37,738 bases of DNA from an uncultured Gammaproteobacteria bacterium (GCA_929200535.1 CAKMZV010000002.1:79156-116893), one strand, 5' to 3'. Positions 24,286 to 32,651 are shown, numbered from the stretch's first letter. Notes: generated by a model not told the origin, from the letters alone. A program made the numbers and translations.

Positions 24286-25124
24286 TATTCTTGATTTGCT
24301 TTCTTACGCCTTAGGACAATTTTTGCCACGTCTCCCTTACGATAAGCCACGAAATCTTGGAGAGAGGAAATCTTTTTTGTTGTCCTTTTGCCATCTGATA
24401 GGGTGATTTTATTGTAATTCATCCAATAGTCATCAAACCAGTCTTCACCAAGTTTTGCAAACATTCCATTACCATTAATAATATCATTAATGTGATTGAT
24501 GCTACCTATATTTGCGGTGTTTCCGCTACCACTTTTATCGCTGGCAATACGCCACTTTTCTGCAACAAAAAATTGCAAATCATTGATTACTGACGTGACT
24601 GATTGCAAATCACTAATATGATGCTTTTTAGCTTCATTTATTGTTGTATTGTCGGCTCGATTGTAAATAACCCCTAAACAAAAATGCCCTGAGTATTCGC
24701 CATAGGGGAATTGTATATTTTTTGTGCTCGTGCGTTCTGTAAAATATTTGCCGTGTGAGCCTAAAGTAAACCCATTACACAAAAAGGGCTTATTTGGGTT
24801 TCTGTATGTTGTTTTAAAATCCACTGCAAATTTGATGCTTTCATCTTGTGTTTTTACAAACGTAATATCAGGATAATAATTTTGGTGTTCGGCTAATACA
24901 ATTTTATATCCGTTTTTTTGAGCAAATTCAATCATTTTTGGAAACAAATGAATTTCCAAAACTTTTGATATGATTTTTGTATCGGAAGAAATGGTATAAA
25001 TATTTTGGAATACATCAATAAAACCTTTTATCGTCCATTGCCCATCTTTTGTACTTATCTGCTCTTGAAAATTTCTTACAAAATTTTTTAATTGAGCTTC
25101 AAAATCTTCCTTTGTTGAGTTCAT
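24285..25124 (-). CDS. EcoRV-like type II restriction endonuclease
   Basis: The predicted PD-(D/E)XK nuclease is 279 residues (EcoRV 245), with a 12-residue longer lead and small insertions. The catalytic set of EcoRV (E45, D74, D90, K92) maps with identical spacing to E57, D86 (YYPDITF), D102 and K104 (AVDFKTTY). The recognition-loop region reads [11 protein letters not shown], against GSGNTTNIGSI in EcoRV, so GATATC specificity is likely. WRIASD, TKNIQFP and FDDYWMNY also correspond. It starts 26 bases after hemE and overlaps the methylase ATG. Activity is inferred from intact residues only. Confidence 0.92.
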   Translation of the reverse strand: MNSTKEDFEAQLKNFVRNFQEQISTKDGQWTIKGFIDVFQNIYTISSDTKIISKVLEIHLFPKMIEFAQKNGYKIVLAEHQNYYPDITFVKTQDESIKFAVDFKTTYRNPNKPFLCNGFTLGSHGKYFTERTSTKNIQFPYGEYSGHFCLGVIYNRADNTTINEAKKHHISDLQSVTSVINDLQFFVAEKWRIASDKSGSGNTANIGSINHINDIINGNGMFAKLGEDWFDDYWMNYNKITLSDGKRTTKKISSLQDFVAYRKGDVAKIVLRRKKANQE

Positions 25125-25143
25125 TGTTTTTCTATTGTCTTGC

Positions 25144-25153
25144 AGGTAGCCTA
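25144..25153. repeat. 10-bp direct repeat, hemE side of the R-M pair
   Basis: AGGTAGCCTA here covers the hemE stop codon (25151-25153) and the following bases. With the copy at 23374-23383 it brackets the R-M operon, the two lying 1,770 bp apart. It could be a trace of integration or chance. Confidence 0.35.
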
Positions 25154-26215
25154 AGGTGTTTCTTGAGCGACCTCATTAAGCATATCGTTTACTCTTTGTG
25201 GGTTAATCTCGGGAGTAATGCCATGTCCAAGGTTAAAAATATGCCCAATGTTTGACCCATCAGAGGTAAAATCATCAAGCACTTGGCGAGTTTGTTGGCG
25301 CACCACCTCTGAATTATATTTTAAGATACTTGGGTCAAGGTTTCCTTGTAAAGCAACTCGATTGCCAACGGATTTTTTGGCTTTTTTAATATCGACAGTC
25401 CAATCTAAGCCGAGCGCGTCAGCACCAGTTTGTGCCATTGCCTCTAACCAACTTCCGCCACCTTTGGTAAAAAGAATAACAGGTACTTTATCGCCTTGAG
25501 AGTTAACCTCAAGCTGTTCAATAATTTTTGCCATAGGATTGAGAGAAAAATCATAGTAGGCTTGGGTGCTTAATATGCCTCCCCACGTATCGAAAATTTG
25601 CACCACTTGTGCCCCTTTGCTAATTTGTGCATTGAGATAATCGGCTACTGCTTCAACGAGTTTATCGAGAAGCAGGGATAAATCTTTGGGGTGCTCATAA
25701 GCAAGTTGTTTGATTTTTTCAAAGCCGACTTTTCCTCTGCCCTCAACCATATAAGTTGCCAAAGTCCAAGGGCTACCGGAAAAGCCGATAAGAGGCACGC
25801 GGTTATCCAAAGCAGAGCGAATGCTTTCCACGGCATTGAGCACATAATCTAAATCTTTAGCAATATCTAATTTTGGTAAATCGAGAATATCTTGTCGATG
25901 GCTAATTGGTCGTTGAAATACAGGTCCTTCATTTTCTTGGAAAGTTAAACCTAAGCCCATTGCATCAGGGATAGTTAGAATATCGGAAAATAAAATGGCT
26001 GCATCAAGCTGGGGGAAACGTTGTAAGGGTTGTAAGGTAACTTCGGTGGCTAACTTAGGATTTTTACAGAGTTCTAAAAAAGAGCCTGCTTGGGCACGAG
26101 TTTGGCGATATTCAGGCAGGTATCTCCCTGCTTGACGCATTATCCAAACGGGTGTACGATCTACGGGTTCTCGCAATAATGCTTTGAGAAATCGATTACT
26201 TTTATTGACAGACAT
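25151..26215 (-). CDS. hemE: Uroporphyrinogen decarboxylase
   Basis: HemE removes four acetate carboxyls from uroporphyrinogen III to form coproporphyrinogen III in heme synthesis. From the ATG at 26215 the protein has 354 residues, like E. coli, beginning [14 protein letters not shown]. The signature [18 protein letters not shown] lies at 20-37, with the substrate-binding Arg and Asp residues; [13 protein letters not shown] and [13 protein letters not shown] are also family motifs. The frame extends to 26260, but those 15 residues read through a MITE-end-like sequence (gagacctttgca) and are rejected. The R-M pair follows directly. Confidence 0.96.
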   Translation of the reverse strand: MSVNKSNRFLKALLREPVDRTPVWIMRQAGRYLPEYRQTRAQAGSFLELCKNPKLATEVTLQPLQRFPQLDAAILFSDILTIPDAMGLGLTFQENEGPVFQRPISHRQDILDLPKLDIAKDLDYVLNAVESIRSALDNRVPLIGFSGSPWTLATYMVEGRGKVGFEKIKQLAYEHPKDLSLLLDKLVEAVADYLNAQISKGAQVVQIFDTWGGILSTQAYYDFSLNPMAKIIEQLEVNSQGDKVPVILFTKGGGSWLEAMAQTGADALGLDWTVDIKKAKKSVGNRVALQGNLDPSILKYNSEVVRQQTRQVLDDFTSDGSNIGHIFNLGHGITPEINPQRVNDMLNEVAQETP

Positions 26216-26261
26216 AATGAATAGAGATAGTCTTAACAGGCTTGCAAAGGTCTCTCGCAAA

Positions 26262-26291
26262 TAAAAACACCAGCGACTATGGCTGGTGTTT
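26262..26291 (-). terminator. Rho-independent terminator of rpmE
   Basis: A perfect 10-bp stem, aaacaccagc/gctggtgttt (26265-26274 and 26282-26291), with a 7-base loop; on the minus strand it is followed by a T-rich run (TTTTTATTT). It lies about 65 bases after the rpmE stop and just before hemE, so hemE probably has its own start downstream of it or depends on read-through. Confidence 0.8.
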
Positions 26292-26356
26292 GGAATTTTT
26301 GAAAGTGAGCTTTTATAAGTTCACGATGCAAGTGTTTTATCAAATAATGGATAAAA

Positions 26357-26596
26357 CTACAGATCGTATTTTTCCATAAATTTCTCAACTCGCCCTTGTG
26401 TTGAGCCAATATTTTGCTTACCTGTGTAAAAAGGGTGTGAGGCACTGGATATTTCCACACGAATCAATGGATAGGTATTGCCATCTAATTCAATAGTGTC
26501 AGATGAGCCCATTGTAGAGCGTGTTATAAAAGTTTCCCCAGTAGGAATGTCTTGAAAGACAACTTCACGATATTTAGGGTGAATTTCTGAGTTCAT
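26357..26596 (-). CDS. rpmE2: Ribosomal protein L31 type B (bL31, zinc-free)
   Basis: From the ATG at 26596 the protein has 79 residues ([20 protein letters not shown]...), the type B (YkgM-like) form: IHPxYRxVVFxD start, [24 protein letters not shown], and no Cys at all, so no zinc finger. The protein bridges the 50S and 30S subunits. The frame stays open to 26644, adding 16 residues foreign to the family; these are rejected. A strong terminator follows. It is divergent from birA. No Zur-type palindrome was recognised in the leader. Confidence 0.93.
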   Translation of the reverse strand: MNSEIHPKYREVVFQDIPTGETFITRSTMGSSDTIELDGNTYPLIRVEISSASHPFYTGKQNIGSTQGRVEKFMEKYDL

Positions 26597-26700
26597 AGGT
26601 TTAAATAGATTAAGATAAAAATTTTTAGCACTTAAAATACGCAATGGTTACGCATTCCTCATACTGTACAATTATAACCAAAAAGAAGGTCATTTGCTTT

Positions 26701-27486
26701 ATGAATACAGGTGCATTTTATTTCTTTACTCAACTATCTTCCACTAATCACTGGGCATTACAACAAAAAAGGGTAATGCCTTTTTTTTGTATTGCCCAAC
26801 AACAACTGGCTGGGCGTGGGCGACGCTTGAATCAATGGCGTAGCTTTCAGGGGGACTTATTATTGTCTTATGCCTTAGAGGTAGAGGCATTACAGCCTAA
26901 TCTAAGTGTGTTGCTCGGCGTGCGGTTAGCGCAATTTTTTGAACGTCATAAAGTACATTTGAAAATTAAATGGCCAAATGACCTTATTCTTGTGGATGCC
27001 GATGGCACTGCGGCTATTGAGGGAGATTTAGGACGATCTAAAGTGGGAGGAATCTTGATTGAATCACGTTTTTTTGGGGATAAAATTAAATTGGTTTTAG
27101 GTTTAGGGCTTAATTTATCTTCTAAGCACCAGCAATATGGGCAGGCATTTATTCCACAGGGTAAAATTTTGTATAAGGAGGCTTTGTTTGGAATCAGTGA
27201 ACTACTAACGACAGAGTTTCAACAACAAGAAATAACCTTAGCACAAGAGCAATGGCAAAAATTTGACTACTTATTGCACAAGAAAATTTATTTTGATTTA
27301 TTAAAGCCTTTGCCAAATATTCCGATAGGCAAAAAAATTATCGGACAACAAGAAAAAAATGAAACTTTGTATCGCTATTGTATGCAGGCACAAGGTATTA
27401 ATTCAGCAGCACAATTGTTAGTTTATGATGAACCTACTGAACAAAAAATTTATTTAGATAACGCATTTAACATAAGATTAGCTTGA
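26701..27486 (+). CDS. birA: Biotin--[acetyl-CoA-carboxylase] ligase, monofunctional
   Basis: It joins biotin to the carrier subunit of acetyl-CoA carboxylase via biotinyl-AMP. The 261-residue product from the ATG at 26701 starts MNTGAFYFFTQLSSTNHWAL, the SSTN substrate motif. The biotin-binding GRGRR is at 38-42, KWPND at 90-94, and the KVGGILIE segment with the likely catalytic Lys at 114-121. The DNA-binding N-terminal domain of E. coli BirA is missing, so it cannot repress a bio operon. The frame opens upstream at 26644, but that part has no homology-like features. It overlaps rluC by 4 bases. Confidence 0.9.
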   Translation: MNTGAFYFFTQLSSTNHWALQQKRVMPFFCIAQQQLAGRGRRLNQWRSFQGDLLLSYALEVEALQPNLSVLLGVRLAQFFERHKVHLKIKWPNDLILVDADGTAAIEGDLGRSKVGGILIESRFFGDKIKLVLGLGLNLSSKHQQYGQAFIPQGKILYKEALFGISELLTTEFQQQEITLAQEQWQKFDYLLHKKIYFDLLKPLPNIPIGKKIIGQQEKNETLYRYCMQAQGINSAAQLLVYDEPTEQKIYLDNAFNIRLA

Positions 27487-28496
27487 ACAAAGAAGCCGCC
27501 CCTCTATCGCCTCCCCCACAAGGAAAACTTCATCAAGCCTCCTACCATAAAGTAGGCATTGATGAGATTGGTCAACGTATTGATAATTTTTTAATACGCT
27601 ACTACAAAGCCGTACCCAAAAGTCGAGTTTATCGAATGTTGCGAGGTGGCGAGGTAAGGGTTAATAAAGGAAGAATCAAAGCCCCTTATAAATTACAACT
27701 TGGGGATAATGTCAGGCTTCCGCCATGCTTTATTGACGAACAAAAAAAACAACAAAAGGCATTAATAAACACCTCACTAATCAATGAGATACTTAGCAAT
27801 GTACTGTATGAAGATGAGTATCTTGCGGTGATTGATAAACCCTTTGGTATTGCGGTACACGGTGGGGGAGGGAGTAGTAGCACCAATGGATTGATAGAAC
27901 AGCTTAACCATACCGAGGGCTGGGAAAAAACGGAATTAGCTCATCGCTTAGATCGTGATACATCGGGTTGTTTGCTGATTGCCAAAAGGCGTAGTGTTTT
28001 GCGTCAATTACATCAGCAATTTCGCCAAAATCAAGTAAGGAAAATTTACACGGTCATCGTTAATGGTGAGTGGTCACAAAAATGGCAATCGGTTAATGAG
28101 CCATTATTGCGTTATCTAATGCCGAATGGTGAAAGACGGGTTAAAGTCAGCAAGCAAGGGCAATATGCCCTGACACATTTTGAAATTGCCCAAAAATTAC
28201 AAAACTGCACAATGCTAAAGGCTCGTTTAGAAACTGGCAGAACCCATCAAATTCGAGTGCATTGCCAATCTAATGGCTGTCCAATCATTGGTGATGATAA
28301 ATACGGAGATCGTAAATTAGATCAAGCCATAATGGCACAGCTTCCCCCTCAACAACACAAAAAAGCAAAGCTACAACGCCTTGCTCTACACTCCAGCTCG
28401 ATCACCTTCACCCATCCAGTCAAAGAACACAAGGTAAGCGTCGAAAGCCCACTACCTAAAAACTTCCAACAATTTATTGATGCGGTGAGTTTGTAA
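27483..28496 (+). CDS. rluC: 23S rRNA pseudouridine synthase, RluC type
   Basis: The 337-residue enzyme converts specific uridines of 23S rRNA to pseudouridine (955, 2504 and 2580 for E. coli RluC). An S4 RNA-binding domain at about 20-80 (RIDNFLIRYYKAVPKSRVYR, RGGEVRVNKGRIK) precedes the catalytic domain with LAHRLDRDTSG; the catalytic Asp is D157. RTHQIRVHC is another family motif. The start is TTG at 27483, overlapping the birA TGA; no ATG is available before the S4 domain. The S4 domain argues for RluC or RluD rather than RluA; RluC is preferred from overall appearance. Confidence 0.88.
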   Translation: MNKEAAPLSPPPQGKLHQASYHKVGIDEIGQRIDNFLIRYYKAVPKSRVYRMLRGGEVRVNKGRIKAPYKLQLGDNVRLPPCFIDEQKKQQKALINTSLINEILSNVLYEDEYLAVIDKPFGIAVHGGGGSSSTNGLIEQLNHTEGWEKTELAHRLDRDTSGCLLIAKRRSVLRQLHQQFRQNQVRKIYTVIVNGEWSQKWQSVNEPLLRYLMPNGERRVKVSKQGQYALTHFEIAQKLQNCTMLKARLETGRTHQIRVHCQSNGCPIIGDDKYGDRKLDQAIMAQLPPQQHKKAKLQRLALHSSSITFTHPVKEHKVSVESPLPKNFQQFIDAVSL

Positions 28497-28545
28497 TTTT
28501 GTTAATGTTCTACTCGCCTTAGCGGTGAATAAAGTGCTACCTTTT

Positions 28546-29343
28546 TTATATTTTATTTGAAAGATAAGTAATAACTGAAGCACAGATGCCTACAATTAAT
28601 TCAGCCTCTTCATCTGACGGCGGTGCTTGTCCTGGTTTTATATGACGAGCATTGTTAGATGCATATCCCCACGCTTTCGTTATAGCTTCATCTAAGGGAG
28701 AAGGTATTAGGTTTGGGTGTTTTTTTATAATTTCCCCAAGTGTTGCATTTGAATCACCACATGCCTTTCTTGCAACATACTCTAAAGCAGCCATTGAATG
28801 CTGAATGGCTCCAGTTATATCGGGTTGTGGTCGCTTAGCAAGATCTGAAAACGCCTCCTTCAACTCTCTTCTTGCAGTATCCATTTCTGATTGTAAAAGA
28901 GCTTTATCTGCTACCTCAATTATGTGTTCATTTCCCTCGGAGCTTCTATATTCTATTAGCCCTTTTGTTAATTTCCAACCTATCCCATTATCAATAAAGT
29001 ACTCATTTATTTCAGTTTCAAACTCTTTGGCGTTGTCAATTGAGGTGTCTTTAATTTCCTTATATATCGTTTCGACAATATCGTAAACCTTATACCACTG
29101 GCAATTATCTATTAGCTCTCTGTTCTCATCATCAACGTTTGGATATTCTGTCCAGTTATTATCATTTTTTCTTTTTCTGAGAACTCTGCATATTAATGTT
29201 CGAAGTGGCTCAGGAGTAAGTCCACAATCTTTAGCAATATTTGTCAATACTCCTCTAAACTCATGTGGTGCATCTTGTCGAACGGATATATCAGCAGAGA
29301 TTGCTTGATAATTGTTTCGTTTTGAAAAGGTATCTCTTTGCAT
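28546..29343 (-). CDS. AbiJ-N / Abi_C-like putative abortive-infection protein
   Basis: A 265-residue soluble protein with no signal peptide. The N-terminal half (TFSKRNNY, APHEFRGVLTNIAKDCG, WYKVYDIVETIYKEI, FETEINEYFIDNGIGWKL) resembles the AbiJ N-terminal domain type 4. The C-terminal half (AALEYVARKACGDSNATLGE, KAWGYASNNARHIKPG, AELIVGICASVITYLS) resembles the Abi_C/HEPN-like domain. Such proteins are candidate phage-defence effectors, possibly RNases, but a classical HEPN RxxxxH is not clear here (an ARH triplet is present). Neighbours are DUF2442 and DUF4160 genes on the same strand. It is convergent with rluC. Assignment is by remembered patterns. Confidence 0.6.
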   Translation of the reverse strand: MQRDTFSKRNNYQAISADISVRQDAPHEFRGVLTNIAKDCGLTPEPLRTLICRVLRKRKNDNNWTEYPNVDDENRELIDNCQWYKVYDIVETIYKEIKDTSIDNAKEFETEINEYFIDNGIGWKLTKGLIEYRSSEGNEHIIEVADKALLQSEMDTARRELKEAFSDLAKRPQPDITGAIQHSMAALEYVARKACGDSNATLGEIIKKHPNLIPSPLDEAITKAWGYASNNARHIKPGQAPPSDEEAELIVGICASVITYLSNKI

Positions 29344-29396
29344 GATTTTTTTAGGGTATATTGACTAAACTCAGCTGTGTTAGTCATCCTTAGATT

Positions 29397-29639
29397 TTAG
29401 GTATTGTATGGGCTTATATTCTCACGAAGAAATTCAGGAGCGAAATCTGCTCCATTACTCCATGATAAAGTATGCCCCTCCAAAGTGAATGTTTTGAAAA
29501 AGGAGGTGTCTTTAAGTGGCTCGAATATTTCACCGTATAGTTCAGAAGATAGGTCAATTTCCCCTTCTGCTCCATCATTGAAAGATAGCCATATTTTATA
29601 GTCCTTTAAATATTTTGCTTTTTTAACATGTAAAAACAT
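29397..29639 (-). CDS. DUF2442 protein
   Basis: From the ATG at 29639 this is an 80-residue protein (MFLHVKKAKYLKDYKIWLSF...) with the DUF2442 pattern: a first beta strand, LSFNDGAEGEIDLSSEL, FKTFTLEGHTLSWSNGADFAPEFL. It follows the DUF4160 gene by 5 bases. The DUF4160-DUF2442 pair recurs in many bacteria and looks like a two-gene module, possibly toxin-antitoxin; the function is not established. An upstream in-frame ATG (29699) lies inside the DUF4160 gene and is less likely. Confidence 0.85.
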   Translation of the reverse strand: MFLHVKKAKYLKDYKIWLSFNDGAEGEIDLSSELYGEIFEPLKDTSFFKTFTLEGHTLSWSNGADFAPEFLRENISPYNT

Positions 29640-29644
29640 AATTT

Positions 29645-29902
29645 TTATTCTAACGGCTGAATTTTTGACAAAGGTTTTCTTTTCATAGCCAATTCCCAAT
29701 TATTCATAAGCTCTTCTTTGTGTAAGATATACCATTCGAGTACAGCATTTAATGCTCTTCGTGGAAATTTTCCGGTTACTACACCTGTTTTAATATCCAC
29801 TGTGATTTCATATTCCCCGTATTCAGCGTGGAAATGAGGCGGAGCATGCTCACGGATATACATACGAATGATAATTCCAAGAAAGCGGCTAATTTCAGGC
29901 AT
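29645..29902 (-). CDS. DUF4160 protein
   Basis: An 85-residue protein with the family's diagnostic HAPPHFHAEYGEYE (19-32) preceded by FLGIIIRMYIRE, and the C-terminal ALNAVLEWYILHKEELMNNW. The clustered His and acidic residues could bind metal. It lies directly before DUF2442, 5 bases apart, suggesting a co-expressed partner. Both are of unknown function; their position next to an Abi-like gene suggests a small defence or maintenance block. No Shine-Dalgarno motif precedes it. Confidence 0.85.
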   Translation of the reverse strand: MPEISRFLGIIIRMYIREHAPPHFHAEYGEYEITVDIKTGVVTGKFPRRALNAVLEWYILHKEELMNNWELAMKRKPLSKIQPLE

Positions 29903-29969
29903 AAAAATTTCTTATAATTTTTTAATTGTAGTCAATATGTGGGTTAAAGTAGTGATTTTTTCGCTTTTT

Positions 29970-30344
29970 TTACCCGCCGCGTACCAAATAAATTCCTGAA
30001 AAAGTTGCTAATAGGCAGAGGGTTAGATTAAGTAAGATATTGCCTGTTGCTTTGAGCCATTCGGCGTTTTGCATTAGGGTGATGGTTTCTACAGAGAATG
30101 TAGAGAAGGTGGTGAATGCGCCGAGAAATCCAATAATTAGGAAACTTTGCGTTTGTACTGAAAAGCCACCTTTATCCAGTAAGAAGATAGAGATTGCTCC
30201 AACGGCAAATGAGCCAAGAACATTGGCAATTAGTGTGCCATAGGGGAAGTTGTTGCCAAGTAGTGTTGAGGCAATTGAGATGGTGAAGAAGCGAGCTAAA
30301 GCGCCAAGAGCACCACCGGTAGCAATAAGTAATAGTTGGTTCAT
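29970..30344 (-). CDS. crcB: Fluoride channel CrcB/Fluc
   Basis: A 124-residue membrane protein with four hydrophobic spans, the size of a Fluc subunit that works as a dual-topology dimer to expel fluoride. The start MNQLLLIATGGALGALARF, the central NVLGSFAVG and the pore stretch GFLGAFTTFSTFSVE are hallmark motifs. It follows cyoE by 13 bases; there is no room for a fluoride riboswitch, so expression probably follows the nadA-cyoE transcript. Confidence 0.95.
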   Translation of the reverse strand: MNQLLLIATGGALGALARFFTISIASTLLGNNFPYGTLIANVLGSFAVGAISIFLLDKGGFSVQTQSFLIIGFLGAFTTFSTFSVETITLMQNAEWLKATGNILLNLTLCLLATFSGIYLVRGG

Positions 30345-30357
30345 TAATTAAAGGGGC

Positions 30358-31275
30358 TTAGAAAGGGACTTTTTGTCCGAAAAAACTGCCGAGATAAATG
30401 GTAGCATAGTGATCGACGAGTAGTACGCAGAAGAGAAAGAGCAAATACCATATAGATACCCAAAAACTTTTCATTTCATAGCTTTGTTGTTCGGGGTAGC
30501 GAATCATTAGGATGGCATAGCTTAAGTACCACCCACCAAGTGCCAACGCCCCAACAAAATAGAGCCAGCCGGACATTCCAATCACAAAGGGCATAATGGA
30601 AATCACAATAAGTAGGATTTTGTAGAGCAGAATTTGTTGGCGGGTGTATTCGATGCCGTGGGTAATTGGTAGCATTGGGATGCTGGCTTTGGCGTATTCT
30701 TCTTTGCGGTGGATGGCGAGTGCCCAAAAGTGGGGTGGCGTCCAGACAAAAATAATAAGAAATAAAATAAGGGCTTCAATTGTAACTTGTCCGGTGATTG
30801 CTACCCAGCCGAGCAGTGGTGGGGCTGCTCCGCTGGCTCCGCCAATAACGATATTTTGTGGAGTGGCATGTTTGAGGTAAACGGTATAGATAAAAGCATA
30901 GCCAATAAGGGCAAGTCCTGTTAGCAGGGCAGTGAGAGAGTTGACCAAAAAAAGGAGTATCATTTCACCGAAAACACCAATGATAATGGCAAAAATAATT
31001 GCTTCTTTCATACTTATTTTGCCTTGTGGAATGGGGCGTTTATGGGTGCGTTGCATTTTTTCATCAATGCGGTAATCAATAATGTGATTGATGGCAGCCG
31101 CCGAGGCAGAAACCAAGGTAATACCTACCGTGCCAAAAATAAAATTTCCCCAAGGGATATGTTCTATTCCTGGGCTGGCAAGTAGCATCCCAACTACGGC
31201 AGTAAGCACGAGAAGTGCAACCACATTGGGTTTGCACAGTTTAAGGTAAGATTGGGCGATGCTTTGTGAGGACAT
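30358..31275 (-). CDS. cyoE: Protoheme IX farnesyltransferase (heme O synthase)
   Basis: CyoE/CtaB attaches farnesyl diphosphate to heme B, making heme O for terminal oxidases. The 305-residue protein is polytopic (about eight or nine spans). The substrate loop NHIIDYRIDEKMQRTHKRPI, with its Asp-rich motif, and the second loop TPQNIVIGGASGAAPPLLGW, with FVWTPPHFWALAI, are diagnostic. It follows a predicted oxidase-accessory gene by 19 bases and precedes crcB. The farnesyl donor would derive from the isoprenoid pathway represented by mvk and mvaD. Confidence 0.95.
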   Translation of the reverse strand: MSSQSIAQSYLKLCKPNVVALLVLTAVVGMLLASPGIEHIPWGNFIFGTVGITLVSASAAAINHIIDYRIDEKMQRTHKRPIPQGKISMKEAIIFAIIIGVFGEMILLFLVNSLTALLTGLALIGYAFIYTVYLKHATPQNIVIGGASGAAPPLLGWVAITGQVTIEALILFLIIFVWTPPHFWALAIHRKEEYAKASIPMLPITHGIEYTRQQILLYKILLIVISIMPFVIGMSGWLYFVGALALGGWYLSYAILMIRYPEQQSYEMKSFWVSIWYLLFLFCVLLVDHYATIYLGSFFGQKVPF

Positions 31276-31294
31276 AAGGAAGTGGTCTCTTGTT

Positions 31295-31843
31295 TTATCC
31301 GATACGAGAATATTTAAGCAAGCGTTTTAGATCCTTGAGGATTTTCTTAGGGTCTTGCTTGTCTTTGGGATACATCATCATAAAGTTGCCGAGGGGGTCG
31401 ATAAGGAGGATGTTATTTAGTAATTGCTCATTGGATAGTTGGAATTGAGAGCTTATTTCTTGCCATTGTTGGCGGCTTGCTGGTTGAGTAAATGGAGTGT
31501 CAATTTTTGCTCTTAGGTTGGTGGGTTTATATTCTTCTTTTAAGGGGTTGGTGCTAATAAAGAGGGTACGCATTCTTTTCATATTTTCGTTTGTTAGGAC
31601 GCGCGTTGTTTCAGCAGAAAGCAGGCGTCTTTTACAGAGTTCATCACACTCTTGGGCGAACACAACAAATGTCCAGAAACCTTTAGTTGATGTGTTTTTG
31701 ATGGGTTTCATCGGTGAAACAAGGGTGCCATAATTGGTGGTGCTTTGTCCGCCGGTGGAGGTTATATATTGAAAATAAGCCGTACCCAGTACAAAAGGTA
31801 ATATAAATAAGGCGAGTAGTAGGAAGAAGGTTTTTTTTTGCAT
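31295..31843 (-). CDS. Membrane-anchored cytochrome-oxidase accessory protein (SCO/thioredoxin-like)
   Basis: The 182-residue product has an N-terminal membrane anchor (KKTFFLLLALFILPFVLG) and an extracytoplasmic domain. SNYG-like TTNYGTLVSPMKPI, the strand FWTFVVFAQECDELCKRRL with a CxxxC pair, and LLIDPLGNFMMMYPKDKQDP resemble a family encoded in cytochrome c oxidase/heme operons and distantly related to SCO1 thioredoxin folds; CxxxC is the SCO copper-site spacing. Its position just before cyoE supports a role in oxidase maturation. No standard symbol is applied. Confidence 0.7.
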   Translation of the reverse strand: MQKKTFFLLLALFILPFVLGTAYFQYITSTGGQSTTNYGTLVSPMKPIKNTSTKGFWTFVVFAQECDELCKRRLLSAETTRVLTNENMKRMRTLFISTNPLKEEYKPTNLRAKIDTPFTQPASRQQWQEISSQFQLSNEQLLNNILLIDPLGNFMMMYPKDKQDPKKILKDLKRLLKYSRIG

Positions 31844-31854
31844 AAAATTTGGCT

Positions 31855-32598
31855 TTACAGTTGCTCCATTAGTTCATCGCTAATGTTGAGATTGGTATAA
31901 ACTTGTTGCACATCATCCAAATCTTCTAAGGCATCAATCAGATTAAGGGTTTTTTGTGTTCCTTCAAGTGGTAAATCCACATTGAGGCTGGCAATATGGC
32001 TAATCTCATTTTGCAAAGGGGTGATTTTTTGTTCTTCGAAAGCTTTGTTTAATTGGGGGAAATCTTCTGCGGTGCAAGTGATTTCTATGTTCCCATCTTC
32101 TAAGGTTTCCACCTCTTCGGCTCCATTAGAGAGTCCGATTTCTAAAATGCTCTCCTCATCGTGCTCGTTACTCAGACGAAACACACCTTTTTTCTCAAAG
32201 AGATAAGCCACTGAGCCATCCGTGCCGAGATTACCGCCGTTTTTACTCAGAATATGGCGCACTTCGGCAACGGTGCGTTGTTTATTATCGGTCAGGCAAT
32301 CAATCATAATCGCAATGCCATTAGGACCATAGCCCTCATAGCGAACCGACTCAAAGTTTTGTCCCTCAAGTTGTCCACTGCCTCGTTGAATCGCCTTGTC
32401 GATGGTATCTTTTTTCATATTATTGGAGAGGGCTTTATCCAAAGCAAGGCGCAACCGCGGATTGCTATCAATATCACCACCGCCCTCTTTGGCTGCCACC
32501 GTTAGTTCATGAATTAGCTTAGTGAACATTTTCCCACGCTTGGCATCCTGTCCTGCCTTGCGATGCTTAATATTTGCCCATTTACTATGTCCTGCCAT
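31855..32598 (-). CDS. yebC: YebC/PmpR family protein
   Basis: A 247-residue member of the YebC/TACO1 family, in which some members act as transcription regulators and others help ribosomes through proline stretches. The start MAGHSKWANIKHRKAGQDAK, the motif GYGPNGIAIMIDCLTDNKQR and the acidic C-terminal half are diagnostic. Usually it precedes ruvC; here it lies between nadA and the oxidase-accessory gene. TAAGGAG 11 bases before ATG is the clearest Shine-Dalgarno-like sequence in the window. Confidence 0.95.
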   Translation of the reverse strand: MAGHSKWANIKHRKAGQDAKRGKMFTKLIHELTVAAKEGGGDIDSNPRLRLALDKALSNNMKKDTIDKAIQRGSGQLEGQNFESVRYEGYGPNGIAIMIDCLTDNKQRTVAEVRHILSKNGGNLGTDGSVAYLFEKKGVFRLSNEHDEESILEIGLSNGAEEVETLEDGNIEITCTAEDFPQLNKAFEEQKITPLQNEISHIASLNVDLPLEGTQKTLNLIDALEDLDDVQQVYTNLNISDELMEQL

Positions 32599-32651
32599 TG
32601 ATTGTTAGCTCCTTATTTTTTTCACGATTCATCGTTGATAGAGGGTGCTTT

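Noticed and set aside
26216-26260. Extended N-terminus of HemE
   Set aside because: Residues derive from a MITE-end fragment; the family start aligns with the ATG at 26215.
28500-28545. Possible terminator between rluC and the Abi-like gene
   Set aside because: There is a T-run (about 28541-28547) but only a weak imperfect stem upstream; not convincing.
30345-30357. Fluoride riboswitch before crcB
   Set aside because: Only 13 bases separate cyoE and crcB, too short for the crcB aptamer.
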